This document shows, piece by piece, positions 1 to 11,448 of a DNA stretch of 64,000 nt. The stretch is from Chrysoporthe austroafricana. Taxonomy: Eukaryota; Ascomycota; Sordariomycetes; Diaporthales; Cryphonectriaceae. Within the stretch, counting starts at the first letter, position 1. Every line of letters begins with the position of its first letter. Location of the stretch: positions 2,487,583 through 2,551,582 of the forward strand of contig JYIP02000002.1 of the NCBI GenBank assembly GCA_001051155.2, written 5' to 3'. The translations under genes were made by a program, and so were the position numbers. The notes beneath the pieces were generated by a model. That model worked only from the letters and a program-made list of their open reading frames with translations. It was not told the DNA's origin and did no database searches.

Positions 1-2863
1 CTGTAGATTCCATGTGATGACCAATGGTTGACGCTGGTCGCCACACTGAATAGTCGCATGGTCATTGTCATCTTGGAATACTCTCCAGACGTAAGAAATA
101 GCTTCGTAAGAAGAAGGCGAGGCAAGTCTCTCTGTTCGAAGTCGACATCGCAAGGGATCCTGGCCTGTTCCAGGGAGCAAATCCAAAAGTCTAAAGTACT
201 CTCCGTTATTAGGAAGAGGAGAATGTTGAAAAGAATCCGCTATATTCATCGTAATTTCAATGGCGTCTTTTGTATGGCTCCATCGGGGAGATCGCAACAA
301 GAGAATTTCGAGCTTGGACCCCCCCCCCGGTTTAGCAGAGACATCTCCCCCTAAATAGCTCCAGCGTCTGTGTGCCAAGCTGTGGCGATTTAACAGCCAC
401 TGAAGGCGATTATTCATTAGACTTCTCACTGTCTGCATTAATGTGTGTACCCTGCAGCTATCTGATACATCGCTGCGCCCAACTTGGTGCCGACCGGTCA
501 GAGTCTAGTTTCAGGACTTCAATGGTACGCTACAGCCTAGTGCCTATTCTGGTCAGCTGAGCTTAGAAATACAAACCTGACCTCACCGTTCTAGAACGGC
601 CGTTGTACGAACAGCTGGGACGCACGGCACGTAGGACTCTCACAACTGAGCTGAATGAGTCTGGGACAGTCAATTCGGGGAGAGGTATGTGTGTGTAAAA
701 ACAATGAAGGGAAAGGCAGAGAAGAGCCTTGCCAGCTTGGGGGCTCGGAAGGCTTAGAAGTAACCCCTTCCTGGCTTACATGATTCGGTGGCGCATGTTG
801 CCCTTTCAGGCCTATTTCTTGATCGCGATCGGCCTGACTGCACCTTGGCTGCTTTGGTACTCCTATGTATTTAAGCCTAGAGCTAAGGAAGTAGAAGAAA
901 TTGCACGGAATACCTGACCAACAGTTTTCTGTCATTAAAGATGGACCGTTGACAGAATCCTCCGGCATCAGATCCTGCGCAGGTGGCCTAGGCTCCGCCA
1001 CAGAAGCTCCTTTTGGTTTTAACCCAGAATCCTGTGCTGGTCCGGGGCCCTCGAGCACTCTTTAAAGTCTATGTTCTGATGCAAGGCATGTGTAATGCTT
1101 TTCTTCTTTTTTTCTTTTTGTAATAATGAAGAGGTAGTCTGAGCGTGTTGTCCCCTCCCGAGCCTCAACTAAAGCTTGATTGTCCGCTTTCTCGGTGCTT
1201 CCACAGTATGCCGAGGACTACTGATGTTCCAGGATTTTATAGACAACGACTGTGCTAGAGCAAGTGAGGGTCGGAAATCAGAGGCATAAACAACCGAGTC
1301 AAAGTGATCTCGAGTTCTAAAGACGCCTAAACCCGGCCCATTTCTAAGGCTACCTTCCAAAGAAAGCGTCGACCCTGATAGTCATGATCGAGGAAGCGAC
1401 GTGTCTTGAAGTGGCTAACAAGCGTCCCATTTATCTCGTCCAGTGACCGCACCCATGACCAAATTAGCGTGTCAGTGTCCCGGAAAAGGCTAAGAAGTCG
1501 CTCGTACTCACCAAATTGGGCTCTTTGAAATTTTTCCCAGGCTAGAGAGAATAAAGAGGAAATGCATACTTCCTGGTCATACAACTTCTTCCAGTTGTTT
1601 ATTTCTTTAATAGCAATTAGGACCGCACTCGACGGTTTACTATATTACGTTCTAAGCATAGTCTCCTGAGGAACTAGATCGAGGCTCGTATACTGCTCCG
1701 GAATATCAGTGTATTTTCCACTGAGAAAAAAAATGGGCCGACAGTATGCTTAAGATGTACACGTGAATTCCACAATTCATCATCGGATTCAAGCTCTTGG
1801 CCACCTCTGTGAGCGCCTTAGCGGAGATTAAAAGGTCCGCAGGCTTCTACTCCGTATGTGTGGTCAAGTCTTCTTTGTGGTGTTCCTCGCGGGACAGGTT
1901 TCAGCTACTAATGTAGGGGCCAGAAAAATCGAAGAAACAGTTGCCCATTAGAAATGTCATGAGACATTTACCTCGAGAAGATGCCGATCACGAGCAGTCT
2001 GATGAAAAGGATGCATGGCCGCGACGACTTCCGAACGTAATTCCAAAGCATAGTCTCAAATCAGTGGCAGCTAGAAGACATGCTGAGGAGTGTCAAACAC
2101 AGACTGGTCCATTCTTTTGTATAACTGGAGTCGACGGAGGCTTAGGTTTAACGAAGTAGCCACTGTCTAAGCACTTCGCATCAGCGAGATACCGCGGCAG
2201 ATCCCCCAACTAGACCCCGGGCACGTCACTACGGCACATTTCAGGCAGATCTCATAGAAGACCGCAAGCAGACACAGTGAAGAGACAAGACAGACAATGC
2301 CATTCGTGTAGGTCGACGTTGCTTGCATACCACAGTGGGCAATGAAAGCTCACGATTCGAGCGTCAAGCCCAAATCTCCGTAATGCCTGCACTGTGTACA
2401 TTTGTTCCACTGCTTAGAGACCGGGGAACAGTCGTGTAGATATTAATATATAGGCAGCTAAGCGTATTTCAGTTTTTAAATAAATTATGTTTTGATTTCC
2501 ATACTAAATACTTATGCTACGATATGAAAATAGGCCTAAGAATATAGTAGAAACTGATGCAACTTTTGTGTGCTAGAAATTAGAAAAAGGACGAAAGGGC
2601 ATAAGTACTTAGAATTTCAATCTGTCCCAGTAATAACAATTATATAACCCGGATCAATAGCACAAAATCCAAGAAATAGATCAACCAGATTTCACATTAA
2701 TTCTTCCGCTCCAAACCAACCAAAGTAGTTTCAGAATTGTTCCTTGGTCGTTGCAGCAACTTCGCTAATGCTTCCTTTCCCTGTCTATAACGACTATGGT
2801 AAGTTAAGTGTATCTCAACCTTGAGTGTCTCTGGGCCATTTCGCTTATAACCAAATAGGACTG
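1..2863. other. Gene-poor left end, no supported gene
   Basis: No open frame here is long or protein-like enough to support a gene. The longest frames (591-1058 and 1327-1584, minus strand) have no recognisable motif, no good start context and no partner exons. The base composition is moderate and resembles the decayed intergenic DNA around the HET cluster. Old degraded repeats are likely but none could be identified. Confidence 0.5.
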
Positions 2864-3161
2864 TGTTATACGGACGCCTAAGGGTGCCCCGAAAAGAAGG
2901 CTATTAAGGCATCGCGAGTTACGCGCCGTTGGGCATAAAAGACCCGCCCAACGATAGGAAGAAAGGTACCCAACTGCATAAAGAAGGAGGCTGTGCAATG
3001 GATGCCTGAGGCAGATATCGAGATCTAAGGTCTATAAGTATGGCGGGAATGAGCCCGACAGACCAAGGATGGACCTGGTTCTTCAGCACTCCTTAGACCA
3101 CCTTAACAGTTATCATTGAAAGAAGACCCCTTCCAAGCCCAGAAACTCTGCCCTTGTAACA
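2864..3161. mobile_element. Solo LTR, copy 1 (298 bp) with 5-bp target duplication
   Basis: The element begins TGTTATACGG and ends CTTGTAACA, so it has the TG...CA ends and short inverted termini (TGTTA/TAACA) of a retrotransposon LTR. It is flanked on both sides by GACTG (2859-2863 and 3162-3166), a perfect 5-bp target-site duplication. A second copy of exactly the same length lies at 20450-20747. The two copies differ at roughly 30 sites by hand alignment, about four fifths of them transitions, as expected after RIP or ageing. No internal retrotransposon sequence adjoins it, so it is a solo LTR left by recombination between two LTRs. Confidence 0.9.
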
Positions 3162-3293
3162 GACTGCGTGTTCCGAGCTGTTGTCGGCATATCCTATACA
3201 ACCCTCGCTAGCCAATACTCGTGCGAGAGTTGCAGAAGTGTCACAGCCTGTGCCCAAGCTGGTGTACCGAGCAGTGAGCGTCGCTAGCACAGC

Positions 3294-4412
3294 TTATAGC
3301 TGATAACACAGCCAGATATTCTGCAGAGGAACGGGCATCCAGATTGTCAAACACACTAGCTCTAAAGGAAACAAACAAGCAAATAGGACGATAATTATAA
3401 GCTGTATCGTCTCGCGAAATCGGTGTCTCTTCGGACGCCCATAATGGCGAGTAAACTGCAAAATCAGAGTAGGCGGTCCAGATAGAAGAATGAAGTTACT
3501 CTCAGGTTGAGGCAAGTGGACCTCAAAGTCGCAAGAAGGATCGGAGGTAGAAGCCGATCTGGAGTCGACGAGAGGTTCGCGTTCGAGAGCGAATACAGCA
3601 CTGATGAGGCGTAGAACGAAAGGGACGATCCAGATAAGTGCCCAGAGGGATTGGAAGAGTAAAGCGATACCGATAGCAACGCTAATGGCACTCAGCTCGC
3701 TCCCAAAGATGGCTAACAGGGCCTGCAGGCTGGGAATTGCAGGCTGCTCGCAGACGAAAGGGATATCCGAGTTTTTATCTTCCTCTGTAGCTATCGTAAA
3801 TCGAAGGTGGCTTACCTGGACTTTGGATCGTATGCGGATTTGTTCAGTCTTCTATTTGGCATTCGGTAAAGCAGCCTCCAGGCTACCCGGCTTGGATAGG
3901 GGCTTGCGACTTGCCTGGTCTGGCTCAGGCATTGGGAGAATGACCATGGATCGAGCCCAGATGCAGTTTCGAAGGGGCTCTGTCAGCTGCTTGTTGTCTG
4001 TTCGGTCATACATTGTGTATGTTGAGAGTGACCCAGGGAAGAAGGCGGTACCCAGCATATGGCCTTGTTCGCGACCTTTCAAGAGGCCATTCTTGTGGAT
4101 TGAATCGAAGATTTGAAGTGCTGCTTTCTGCATTGGCCCACCCATGGGCATTAACAGAGTCAGCATTGGAAGCCGTAGAAGACTGAAGTTTGAGAAGGAA
4201 CGTTGGGGCCAGAGCAGGCTCTCGAAATAAAACTCATTGACTGCCTCAGCACCAACATAACCTAGTAGAACTCCAAATGCCCCAAATACATTGCTGACTC
4301 CAGTAGAAGAAGATGCTGGACTGCTCCCCAGAAGTGGGCTTGACATGATAACTTGGGCAGCCGAATCTTCGGCATTATATAAAGAGGGGAGGAAAGCTGG
4401 AAGTTGTGCCAT
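3294..4412 (-). pseudogene. Multi-pass membrane protein pseudogene (one in-frame stop)
   Basis: One continuous minus-strand frame of 373 codons runs from an ATG at 4412 to TAA at 3294, interrupted by a single TAG at 3854-3852. The N-terminal half (186 codons) has a Ser-rich start and hydrophobic stretches such as VFGAFGVLLGYVGAEAV and LPMLTLLMPMG. The C-terminal half has clear membrane segments (ISVAIGIALLFQSLWALIWI and LIIIVLFACLFPLELVCL), so an integral membrane protein of about 370 aa is likely. I do not recognise the family. The stop lies between AAA and AAG and is one C-to-T change from CAG, the RIP-favoured CpA context. No convincing intron removes it. Either it is a young pseudogene or two exons whose junction I cannot see. 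Confidence 0.5.
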
Positions 4413-7400
4413 ACTGAAAGTGGGGCACTGCAGCCTTAAGAAGTATGGTCAATTAATGGCAGTGCCTTTCCTGCAGCTGAAGACAAATAAGGCTCTGAGA
4501 AATCTGGAATTTGTCTGGCAGCAAAGGTCGGGGCACTGCAAGAGTGAGAGGTGTGGTTGATGAGGGGGCTTACAGGAGAGTGCATGTATCTCAGCTTATC
4601 ATTCACCCGTGGGGTGGCCGATATTTATGTACTACCCCATGTTGCCACTCCGAGCGTCATTCGATAACAGGTGCAACCATACACACCAAGAGCTGTACCT
4701 CACTGCGCTGCCACTAATGTGCCATGTAACCCTCCATGAGAAGGGTCTTGAGGTACAACCCCAAGAGACGCACTTCTCCGCCACCAAAACTGCTAAAATT
4801 CATCTCTGGGACGTTGAATTATGCCTCATACTGTATACATAGAAACTGGAACGTGCCTGGGTATCCTTGTTTGCTTTAGTCTAAGGCAACGTCCGTAGAG
4901 TACTTTTAAGTTTTAGAGTGTCTGCCTTGCTGCACGTAGCTGACATTTGTTTTTGAATTTTTGCAGACACCTTTTACTGTGCAGGCATTAGTTATGAGGA
5001 CTGCTATTTAATCTTTTGCGGGCTAGGCTCCTGAGAGCCTGAGATCTGGGCCCTCTTCTGATGTTCAAAACCTAAAATGCGAAACTAAAACGCTCTCTTT
5101 GCAAATCACGCCATTGCTCAGCAAAATTTCGGTAATACACACCAGTTATGAGGTATTTACGCAAAATGTTTTGCCTGTAGGTGACTTTATATCTTTAGAA
5201 AGCCACCGTAGTTGTGAAATATACAACCCAGATGTGGAGCTTGATTTCATAGAAGCAGTGATTCTCTTCCTCTAGGCTCTTTCATCTAAATTGAGAACGG
5301 CTTAGGGCTATAGAGGTTATCGTACAACTGGGTGCACTGGTGGAGAAACTGCACAGCCTGCTGCTGTATGTATTGCTAGAAAGAACAGCCAATGAGAAAG
5401 CCTTACGATAATAGCCTCTGACTGTGCTTCCAAAACTGCCTCAGCCTCCAGTACCAAAAGAAAAGATAATTTTTCCCCAGGGAAGGCTAGGTAAGATGAT
5501 ACTTAATGCTTGCAATATTGAAAGAATAATCCGAGGCCCTTTGTCTTTTCAAGAAAATCCCTCAACTTCCAGGATCTATATCATTCAAACGATGCTTGTA
5601 GCACAGCCTACTAGTCCAATATTAACATGAGTGAGGATGGCTACCCTTAAACGTCTTGTCCAGATCATCAGTATATTAGCTTAGATACCTTCTATCTTGG
5701 TTACATATAGGGAAATTTAAAAGGCAGCACTTTCTAGAATGAAAGCCGCTGACTATTTTTATGGCCCTCTACTGATCCCAATACTGAGGTCTCATGAAGA
5801 TGGAGTATTGCCTTTGGCCGGCTTCTACGTATCGTTACGTGATATGGGTGTGAACGTTGGTACCGCGAAGATTAAAATACAATCTGAGCCTTTGTACGGG
5901 ATATAGTTGCCAGGTTGCTGTAAGAACTTATGCAGCAAGGACCACAGCCTACATCGAATCTGCCTTCTACGCCTCACGAATGTAGTCCATCTTCCGGCCT
6001 GCGTTCCAGGCAATGTGTTCCGTGGTGTGACCCCGTTTCATGCTCTGTCCTAGCTTATCATTCAGCCGTCTTCTAAAGCCAGTGCTTGAAAATAATCAAC
6101 ACACTACGGAGTACGTCTTCATGCATTGTACAACAAGTGGGCCGCCCTGGAAAAACCTCCACAAAACCTGACCAGGGTTCTGCAAGAGTACACCTCCGAC
6201 AGCTGGAACACGGATTCTGCCTACAGTACTCAGCCCCCTGCATGCTTTGAAATCACGGAACTGCCCAGCCGCTTCTGTTCCAGAGGCATTGTCGTCCTGC
6301 CTCTCTCGTCTATCGCAAACGCCTAGGTTGTTTATGAGAAGCACGACATCTTCGCTAGTGTGGTCGCTGTCGACTCATGCTTGGCCGAGCCGGAAGAATA
6401 AGTCGTGAGCCGGGTCTCTCGGGATGGCACAGCCCTCGTACCTTCTGAGAAACGGCCTCGGGAGAGGTAGACAGGCTTCATATACTATGAATTTGGAGGC
6501 TTTCATCAACACTGGGCAGCACATTACCTTCAATACTTCTCTAGTCGCAACTCTATCCTCCGAGGCTATGAAACGAGGAATCGAGTGTCTGTCACAACGA
6601 GCGACTGGTGTTCCTATTTCAGACTAACTCGTCATTTGGTACTTCTAGCACGGAACCAAGACACGGCCACCGATAGCAGTCTGACTCACTAGTATGCTTC
6701 CACAATCAACGCCTCACAGTTGTCAACCTCTCCAGGAAAGTTTCCGGTGACTTGAAGTCTGCCTCGATCGAACCATTTTGGCATGAATATGCATATGCTG
6801 TGGCGAGGTTTACATCAAGGCCCTCCGGAGGTATTACTTACTTGGCCAAAAAGCACGCTCTAGCTCATTAACACAGTGTGAAATCAGTACAGACTGCGAG
6901 TCCTAGTTGATAGTACACCATCGTCTTACTAGCATCGCGACTATAAGCGCTTGGACTCATCTCACCCCATGCTTGACCGACACTTATACCACAGTCACAC
7001 GTCAGACCTGCCAAGACTGGCCATACTACTGCGTTGTGATGCATAGGGCGTACTGGCTCCTACATGATTCTGCCTTGCAAGTGGGCAACCCGGGGCCCCA
7101 GGAGGGGGAGGGGGAATGCCAGACCGTGAAGCCACCTACAGCTTCCGGGACGACTGTTGCTCTGTCCTCTTGGAGACAACATGTCATCAGTATATATGGT
7201 GTCACGGGAATGAGCAAACTGAGGTAGGCCATGCGAAACGTTGAATCGAAGACACTGTCGTCCCGAAAGCCCCTGAAGAATAGGAAATTCCGGGAAACCA
7301 CGTGGAATAGGTTGGCGTTGCTACTCATTTGAGCCCATGTAGCCTTTTCACTCGCTTTAAATTACATGCAACTTCATCTGATGCTGGTCTGGATATCGTG

Positions 7401-7690
7401 GAGGCTTAGTAATGACGGAAATGTAGATATAGAAACAAAAGATGGTAGCTCGGAAGTAGAAAACGATGAGAGGCCTAGTGAGTCACATTGTGTTAGCAAA
7501 AGAGTAGCCACTATATCTAATTCTCCTCTTCGCTATATATGAATCTCAGTTACCTTCCTTATCCCCGTTCTCAAGATATATGCAATGAGCCCAGAGGAAT
7601 TATCGAATCATTTCTCCTTCGGTAACCTACCGCAGCTCCTCCTATCGAGTTGGATCAGGTGTACTTGACGATGATACTTCAAGTCTATTG
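4413..7690. other. Gene-poor stretch, degenerate coding relics only
   Basis: No intact gene is visible in about 3.3 kb. The frames are short and lack start context or splice partners. The only protein-like hint is near 6100-6400 on the minus strand and is listed separately. The stretch is AT-leaning, with stop codons in all frames, as expected for decayed accessory DNA. Confidence 0.5.
6096..6390 (-). pseudogene. Possible dihydroxyacetone-kinase-like relic (weak)
   Basis: On the minus strand the frame ending at 6096 reads EDVVLLINNLG followed by a degenerate tail. This short block resembles the VVLLVNNLGG segment of Dak1-type dihydroxyacetone kinases. The Gly/Pro-containing stretch further on could be a remnant of the next conserved block, but the match is poor. 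No substantial kinase frame surrounds it. The call rests on one motif of about ten residues and may be chance. Confidence 0.18.
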
Positions 7691-9460
7691 TTACACGACC
7701 AACCAGCCAACTTCTGTAGACGGGGGAAGCGGCACGCCGAGTATTTCGTACTCTCCAATCTTGACAAGACGTACTCGAGGTGGATTTAACTCGAGATTGT
7801 GCTGGTCCATGAGTTGTGCAAGTAGTACACCTGTCTGGTAATGTCCTGATTGGAACAGTGCTACTGCGTATAGCGTGGCGCCTTTTGATATCTCGGCGAG
7901 GGTCTCAGATAAGTCGCTCGGCGAACTCCTGTTCACGTTTCCAGTCATTGGTACATGTGCTGTCGAGACCGGTGGTGTCGTTGCCACGAAGTATGTGATG
8001 GTCGTTTGGTAGCAGATTATAGGTTTGTTCGAGGTCGATACGGCAACTATCCTGGCACGGTCGATCTCGATGCTTGAAGCGGTGGTGATGGTCCACTCCG
8101 CTACACTGGGATGGTCATGCCTACCACAAACTGGAGGTGCCGGTACTTGAGGAATGCTTCCCACACTCTTCCTCGACCAGGCTGTGGGCATCATCGGAGA
8201 AATTGGAAGCATACTTCCCTCACACCAAAGATAGCCGCTCGAGTCCAGTCTCGCGGAGCTCTGTTCGGCTCGCTGCTCTGACGAGTGCTGTGAGGTGAAG
8301 AACAAGCCACCGATTTTATCCGCAGCTTCACGTACAAAGGCGAGAGAAAACTCTCCGAGCACCAACGAGTCATCAAAGTCATCAGGAGATCCCTCGAGCC
8401 GCTTCTGGTACCAGTCAGTTACCCCGATAGCGGACATGATGGCTTCAGCGCGGTCACAAGCCGTGTATTGTCGAGACCCAACAGCTGTCAGAACGCGCAT
8501 CGGAGACAAGTCCATCAAAATTGTATCGAGCTGCGTTGCAAAGACCAGATGCATAAGGTCTCTCACCCCATCCGGGAACGCCAGGGCATTCAGCCACCTG
8601 CGTACCGATGCTTCGCCAAGGCGTGGTCGCTCTTGTTTTGAGAAAGGTACGGCCTGTCGGTTATGGTCCAGAGGACTACAATATCTCCATGCCACAGTCA
8701 GAAAGACGACGAGTGTAGTCAGCGTCAATGGATCATCCCCAGCCAAATTGAGCCTCTGCCAGTCCTGTGAGTACAATTCGATCTCTGGGCAGAGCGCTGT
8801 CTCTTGCAGAGTCCACAGTGAAGTAAGCCAGGGATCCGGTCTTGAAAATCGCTCGAACGTCAGGTCGTCCATGTCAGACTGCATCAACTCAACGGGGCCG
8901 CACGCCACCTCGCCAAGCGAGCCCAAAGCCTCATCGACGGCGGCTGAAGGCGCACGATTAGTCTTCTGGACGAAGCTGTACGCTAACCACCGCAAGGCAT
9001 TCTCAACGCCAGTCCATGAGGGGCATTGATTCATCCATGCGATACATCGCTTGGCGTGCCTGAATATCGCAGCTTGGCGGGAAATCTCGATTTCCGCCCT
9101 CAAGTTTCCCCGGATCTGAGGGATACAAAACAGGTCAAACCAGACATATCTCTCATCTAAGCGCCCCAACATATCTGGAAGGCCTCGAACTTCGTACAGA
9201 GTGTTTTCTGGGACAGCCCAACGGACCCCAGGCACCTCGGCCATGCCATCCTCAATCCTCCAGCGACCCCAGGTGTGGCTGATACAAATGTAGTCAGGAC
9301 ACACCTCCAGGGTATGTACCTCAACGGTCTTCCGGAGGATGGTGTCCCATAAGTAGAACGGACGATCCTGAGACTCGTGGTCGACTCTGTCAAACCACGT
9401 ATTGTCCGTCCTGACCGGGGCTAGGTAGGCCGTACCGGCGGGCACGTCGTAGTGAAACAT
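7691..9460 (-). CDS. HET-domain protein, HET gene 1 (589 aa)
   Basis: A single exon of 589 codons starts at ATG 9460. The HET (heterokaryon incompatibility) domain occupies roughly residues 55-220 with its three landmark blocks in order: CISHTWGRW (59-67), YVWFDLFCIPQ (105-115) and SLWTLQE (214-220). HET domains drive programmed cell death after nonself recognition in filamentous fungi; the biochemical mechanism of this subtype is not known. The remaining 370 residues show no NACHT, WD40 or TPR repeats that I can see. It shares the TWGRW signature with the three other HET genes in the window, so they form one subfamily. The 228-aa gene at 9509-10195 lies 48 bp upstream in the same orientation, close enough to share a promoter. 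No break is visible, so it is probably functional. Confidence 0.85.
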   Translation of the reverse strand: MFHYDVPAGTAYLAPVRTDNTWFDRVDHESQDRPFYLWDTILRKTVEVHTLEVCPDYICISHTWGRWRIEDGMAEVPGVRWAVPENTLYEVRGLPDMLGRLDERYVWFDLFCIPQIRGNLRAEIEISRQAAIFRHAKRCIAWMNQCPSWTGVENALRWLAYSFVQKTNRAPSAAVDEALGSLGEVACGPVELMQSDMDDLTFERFSRPDPWLTSLWTLQETALCPEIELYSQDWQRLNLAGDDPLTLTTLVVFLTVAWRYCSPLDHNRQAVPFSKQERPRLGEASVRRWLNALAFPDGVRDLMHLVFATQLDTILMDLSPMRVLTAVGSRQYTACDRAEAIMSAIGVTDWYQKRLEGSPDDFDDSLVLGEFSLAFVREAADKIGGLFFTSQHSSEQRAEQSSARLDSSGYLWCEGSMLPISPMMPTAWSRKSVGSIPQVPAPPVCGRHDHPSVAEWTITTASSIEIDRARIVAVSTSNKPIICYQTTITYFVATTPPVSTAHVPMTGNVNRSSPSDLSETLAEISKGATLYAVALFQSGHYQTGVLLAQLMDQHNLELNPPRVRLVKIGEYEILGVPLPPSTEVGWLVV

Positions 9461-9508
9461 CTTTGTGACTGAGGAAGCGAAACGTTGAGAGATGGCAATA
9501 TGGCTCGT

Positions 9509-10195
9509 CTACTGGCGTTGTTGTTGAAGCCTGATCAAACAACTGGCGCTTTCGTAGGGCTCCCAGCAGTGGGGATGAAACTCGTAGCAAAAGAGAGAAA
9601 AGCAATTCTGATGATAAATGGACTCATTAATGAACGTCCTTTGTATGACCATGTCGTCGTTCAAGGGCTGCAAGAAGTACTCGCTATGCTGCTGAGACTG
9701 CATGAACTCTCGAGTAGCCTGCATGAGTGCTGGGTCTGAGTATAACGAGGTCCACCAGTCCAATAGAACTGTAAAGGCTGATTTCTGGGCCTTTGAGAGC
9801 CCTTGAAGGAAGTTGGGTTTGTTGCGCGCCAGCCTGCGAAAGGCTTCCCAACCACCAAGGGCCGCTCTCCAGCTGAAAATCCTGCTATCCACACATGACT
9901 CCGTCGGGGCGTCCAGAAATCCATCGAGATAGACGGAGAGAGGAGCACAGTCCATCTGGTTATCAGACATCGGGCTGTATATGACCTCGCGCAAGCTCAG
10001 GAGGTCGTTGTGGTACCGTCGCTTTTGTGAATAAGCCGCCTGCCATGATAACTGAGGGCGTGAGGCTTCGCGCCTAGCTGCATCAAGACTGTCATACTCT
10101 TGCCATATCTGATTCTTCAGCTGTGTCTCCTCGGGCGACCATTTATGAAGAGCCAAGAGCCGACGGCCAACTGGGCCTTCTACCTTGATCGCCAT
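9509..10195 (-). CDS. Unknown 228-aa protein immediately upstream of HET gene 1
   Basis: An uninterrupted frame of 228 codons runs from ATG 10195 to a stop at 9509, leaving only 48 bp before the ATG of HET gene 1 on the same strand. The protein is rich in Trp, Tyr, Gln and charged residues, looks helical and soluble, and ends in a short Gln-rich tail. It has no signal peptide, no membrane segment and no motif I recognise. The spacing suggests either a tandem pair expressed together or the lost 5' part of a longer HET protein. I found no splice pair joining the two frames. The frame has the length and amino-acid balance of a real gene, but its function is unknown. Confidence 0.5.
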   Translation of the reverse strand: MAIKVEGPVGRRLLALHKWSPEETQLKNQIWQEYDSLDAARREASRPQLSWQAAYSQKRRYHNDLLSLREVIYSPMSDNQMDCAPLSVYLDGFLDAPTESCVDSRIFSWRAALGGWEAFRRLARNKPNFLQGLSKAQKSAFTVLLDWWTSLYSDPALMQATREFMQSQQHSEYFLQPLNDDMVIQRTFINESIYHQNCFSLFCYEFHPHCWEPYESASCLIRLQQQRQ

Positions 10196-11448
10196 CGATC
10201 TAATGAGCTGAGACCACAGAAGTCCTGAACATCATATGCCAGACTCCGAATTCTTGCGAAAATATTGCCCATGTCTGAAATGATTCAGTATATAAGCGAG
10301 TACCGTAAATGGACATTGAGAACTATCCAACTTACCTCTTTGCTACGAAAAGAGGAGCAAAGTACTCCTACATGGTGGTGAGACTTGGCGGTGAAAATTC
10401 GAAAGACGAGGCTGCTTATCGAAGAAAAGGAAAAAAAGCAAGGAGAAAAGGGGGCAAAACAGCCAAGCTAGCATTAGTATTATTGGGCAATGAGAGAACA
10501 GGGTGCTTCCAGCTAGTGTGGTGAGAGCCCCCTTTCTCTTAGCCCACTGACAGCGCGGGGGCAGGCAGGGGGCCGCCAGTCCAAGAGTTCCCCTGGGGTA
10601 ATGGGCGCTGCAAAGCTCTGGTCCTGCAAGCTGTAGCGGCATGCTACTCGAGCCATTTCTGACCCGCTTACTTCCCTTTCCACATTGCGAGGACTGTTCG
10701 AGAGACCTAAGCTCCCAGTCTCCAGTCCCTATTGGTCTTTCTGCTACAATACTGCTCGGGGTCATCCCCAAGCCTTAGACTTGCTTATTTCGGCTTTCCT
10801 CTCTATAGATATACTGGTATAGTGTGTGTCAGATCGACCATTAAGTCTGAGTGTCCCCGCGACAAAACATATGCCTCATTTTGTCTCTCCCTTACTGCCA
10901 GCCCACCCCTGGTGTTAGGGGAACGAGCTGATGGCAGCTAGCACAAAAGCCTTATGGAATCGATGACAACCCTACGTCAGGGCTGGGGACAACACATATA
11001 ACGGGATGCCAGCCCCGCAGTACTATACATGATCCCCATTCCCTTCTTGGCTAAGAAGATGTTTGACCTAATGCTGTACTACTTTACTTACTTATATTTA
11101 GAGTAAGCTCGATAAGAGTTCCCCCCAAGCTAGACTGAACAAAGTACTATCTATGTACCAAGTATATGGCTGGACCCCGAAGCCGTAATCCCTTCTTGAT
11201 CTCTCTCCCCCCCTTCTTCGTCTCTTGTTGCTTATGACCTATTTCGCAACCTGCAGATTTAAGGTGGAAAACTCACTGTGTACAAAATGCCGTCATCTTT
11301 TGTAAGTGCGATACTTGGAAGCATCCTTTGATTACCTGTTGCTTTGAATTCACCGCTAATAATACTCTTGCCGGTCCGCCAGACTCACGAACACAAGGGC
11401 CATGACCGTCGCAGTGCGCCCGGCACTTGGCAGTTGCCCAACTGGTCC
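10196..11448. other. Intergenic between HET genes 1 and 2
   Basis: The stretch separates two divergently oriented transcription units (228-aa gene/HET 1 to the left, HET 2 to the right) and probably contains both promoters. It has an A/G-rich patch near 10400-10460 and scattered short AT-rich tracts. I see no gene, RNA or clear repeat. Confidence 0.5.
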
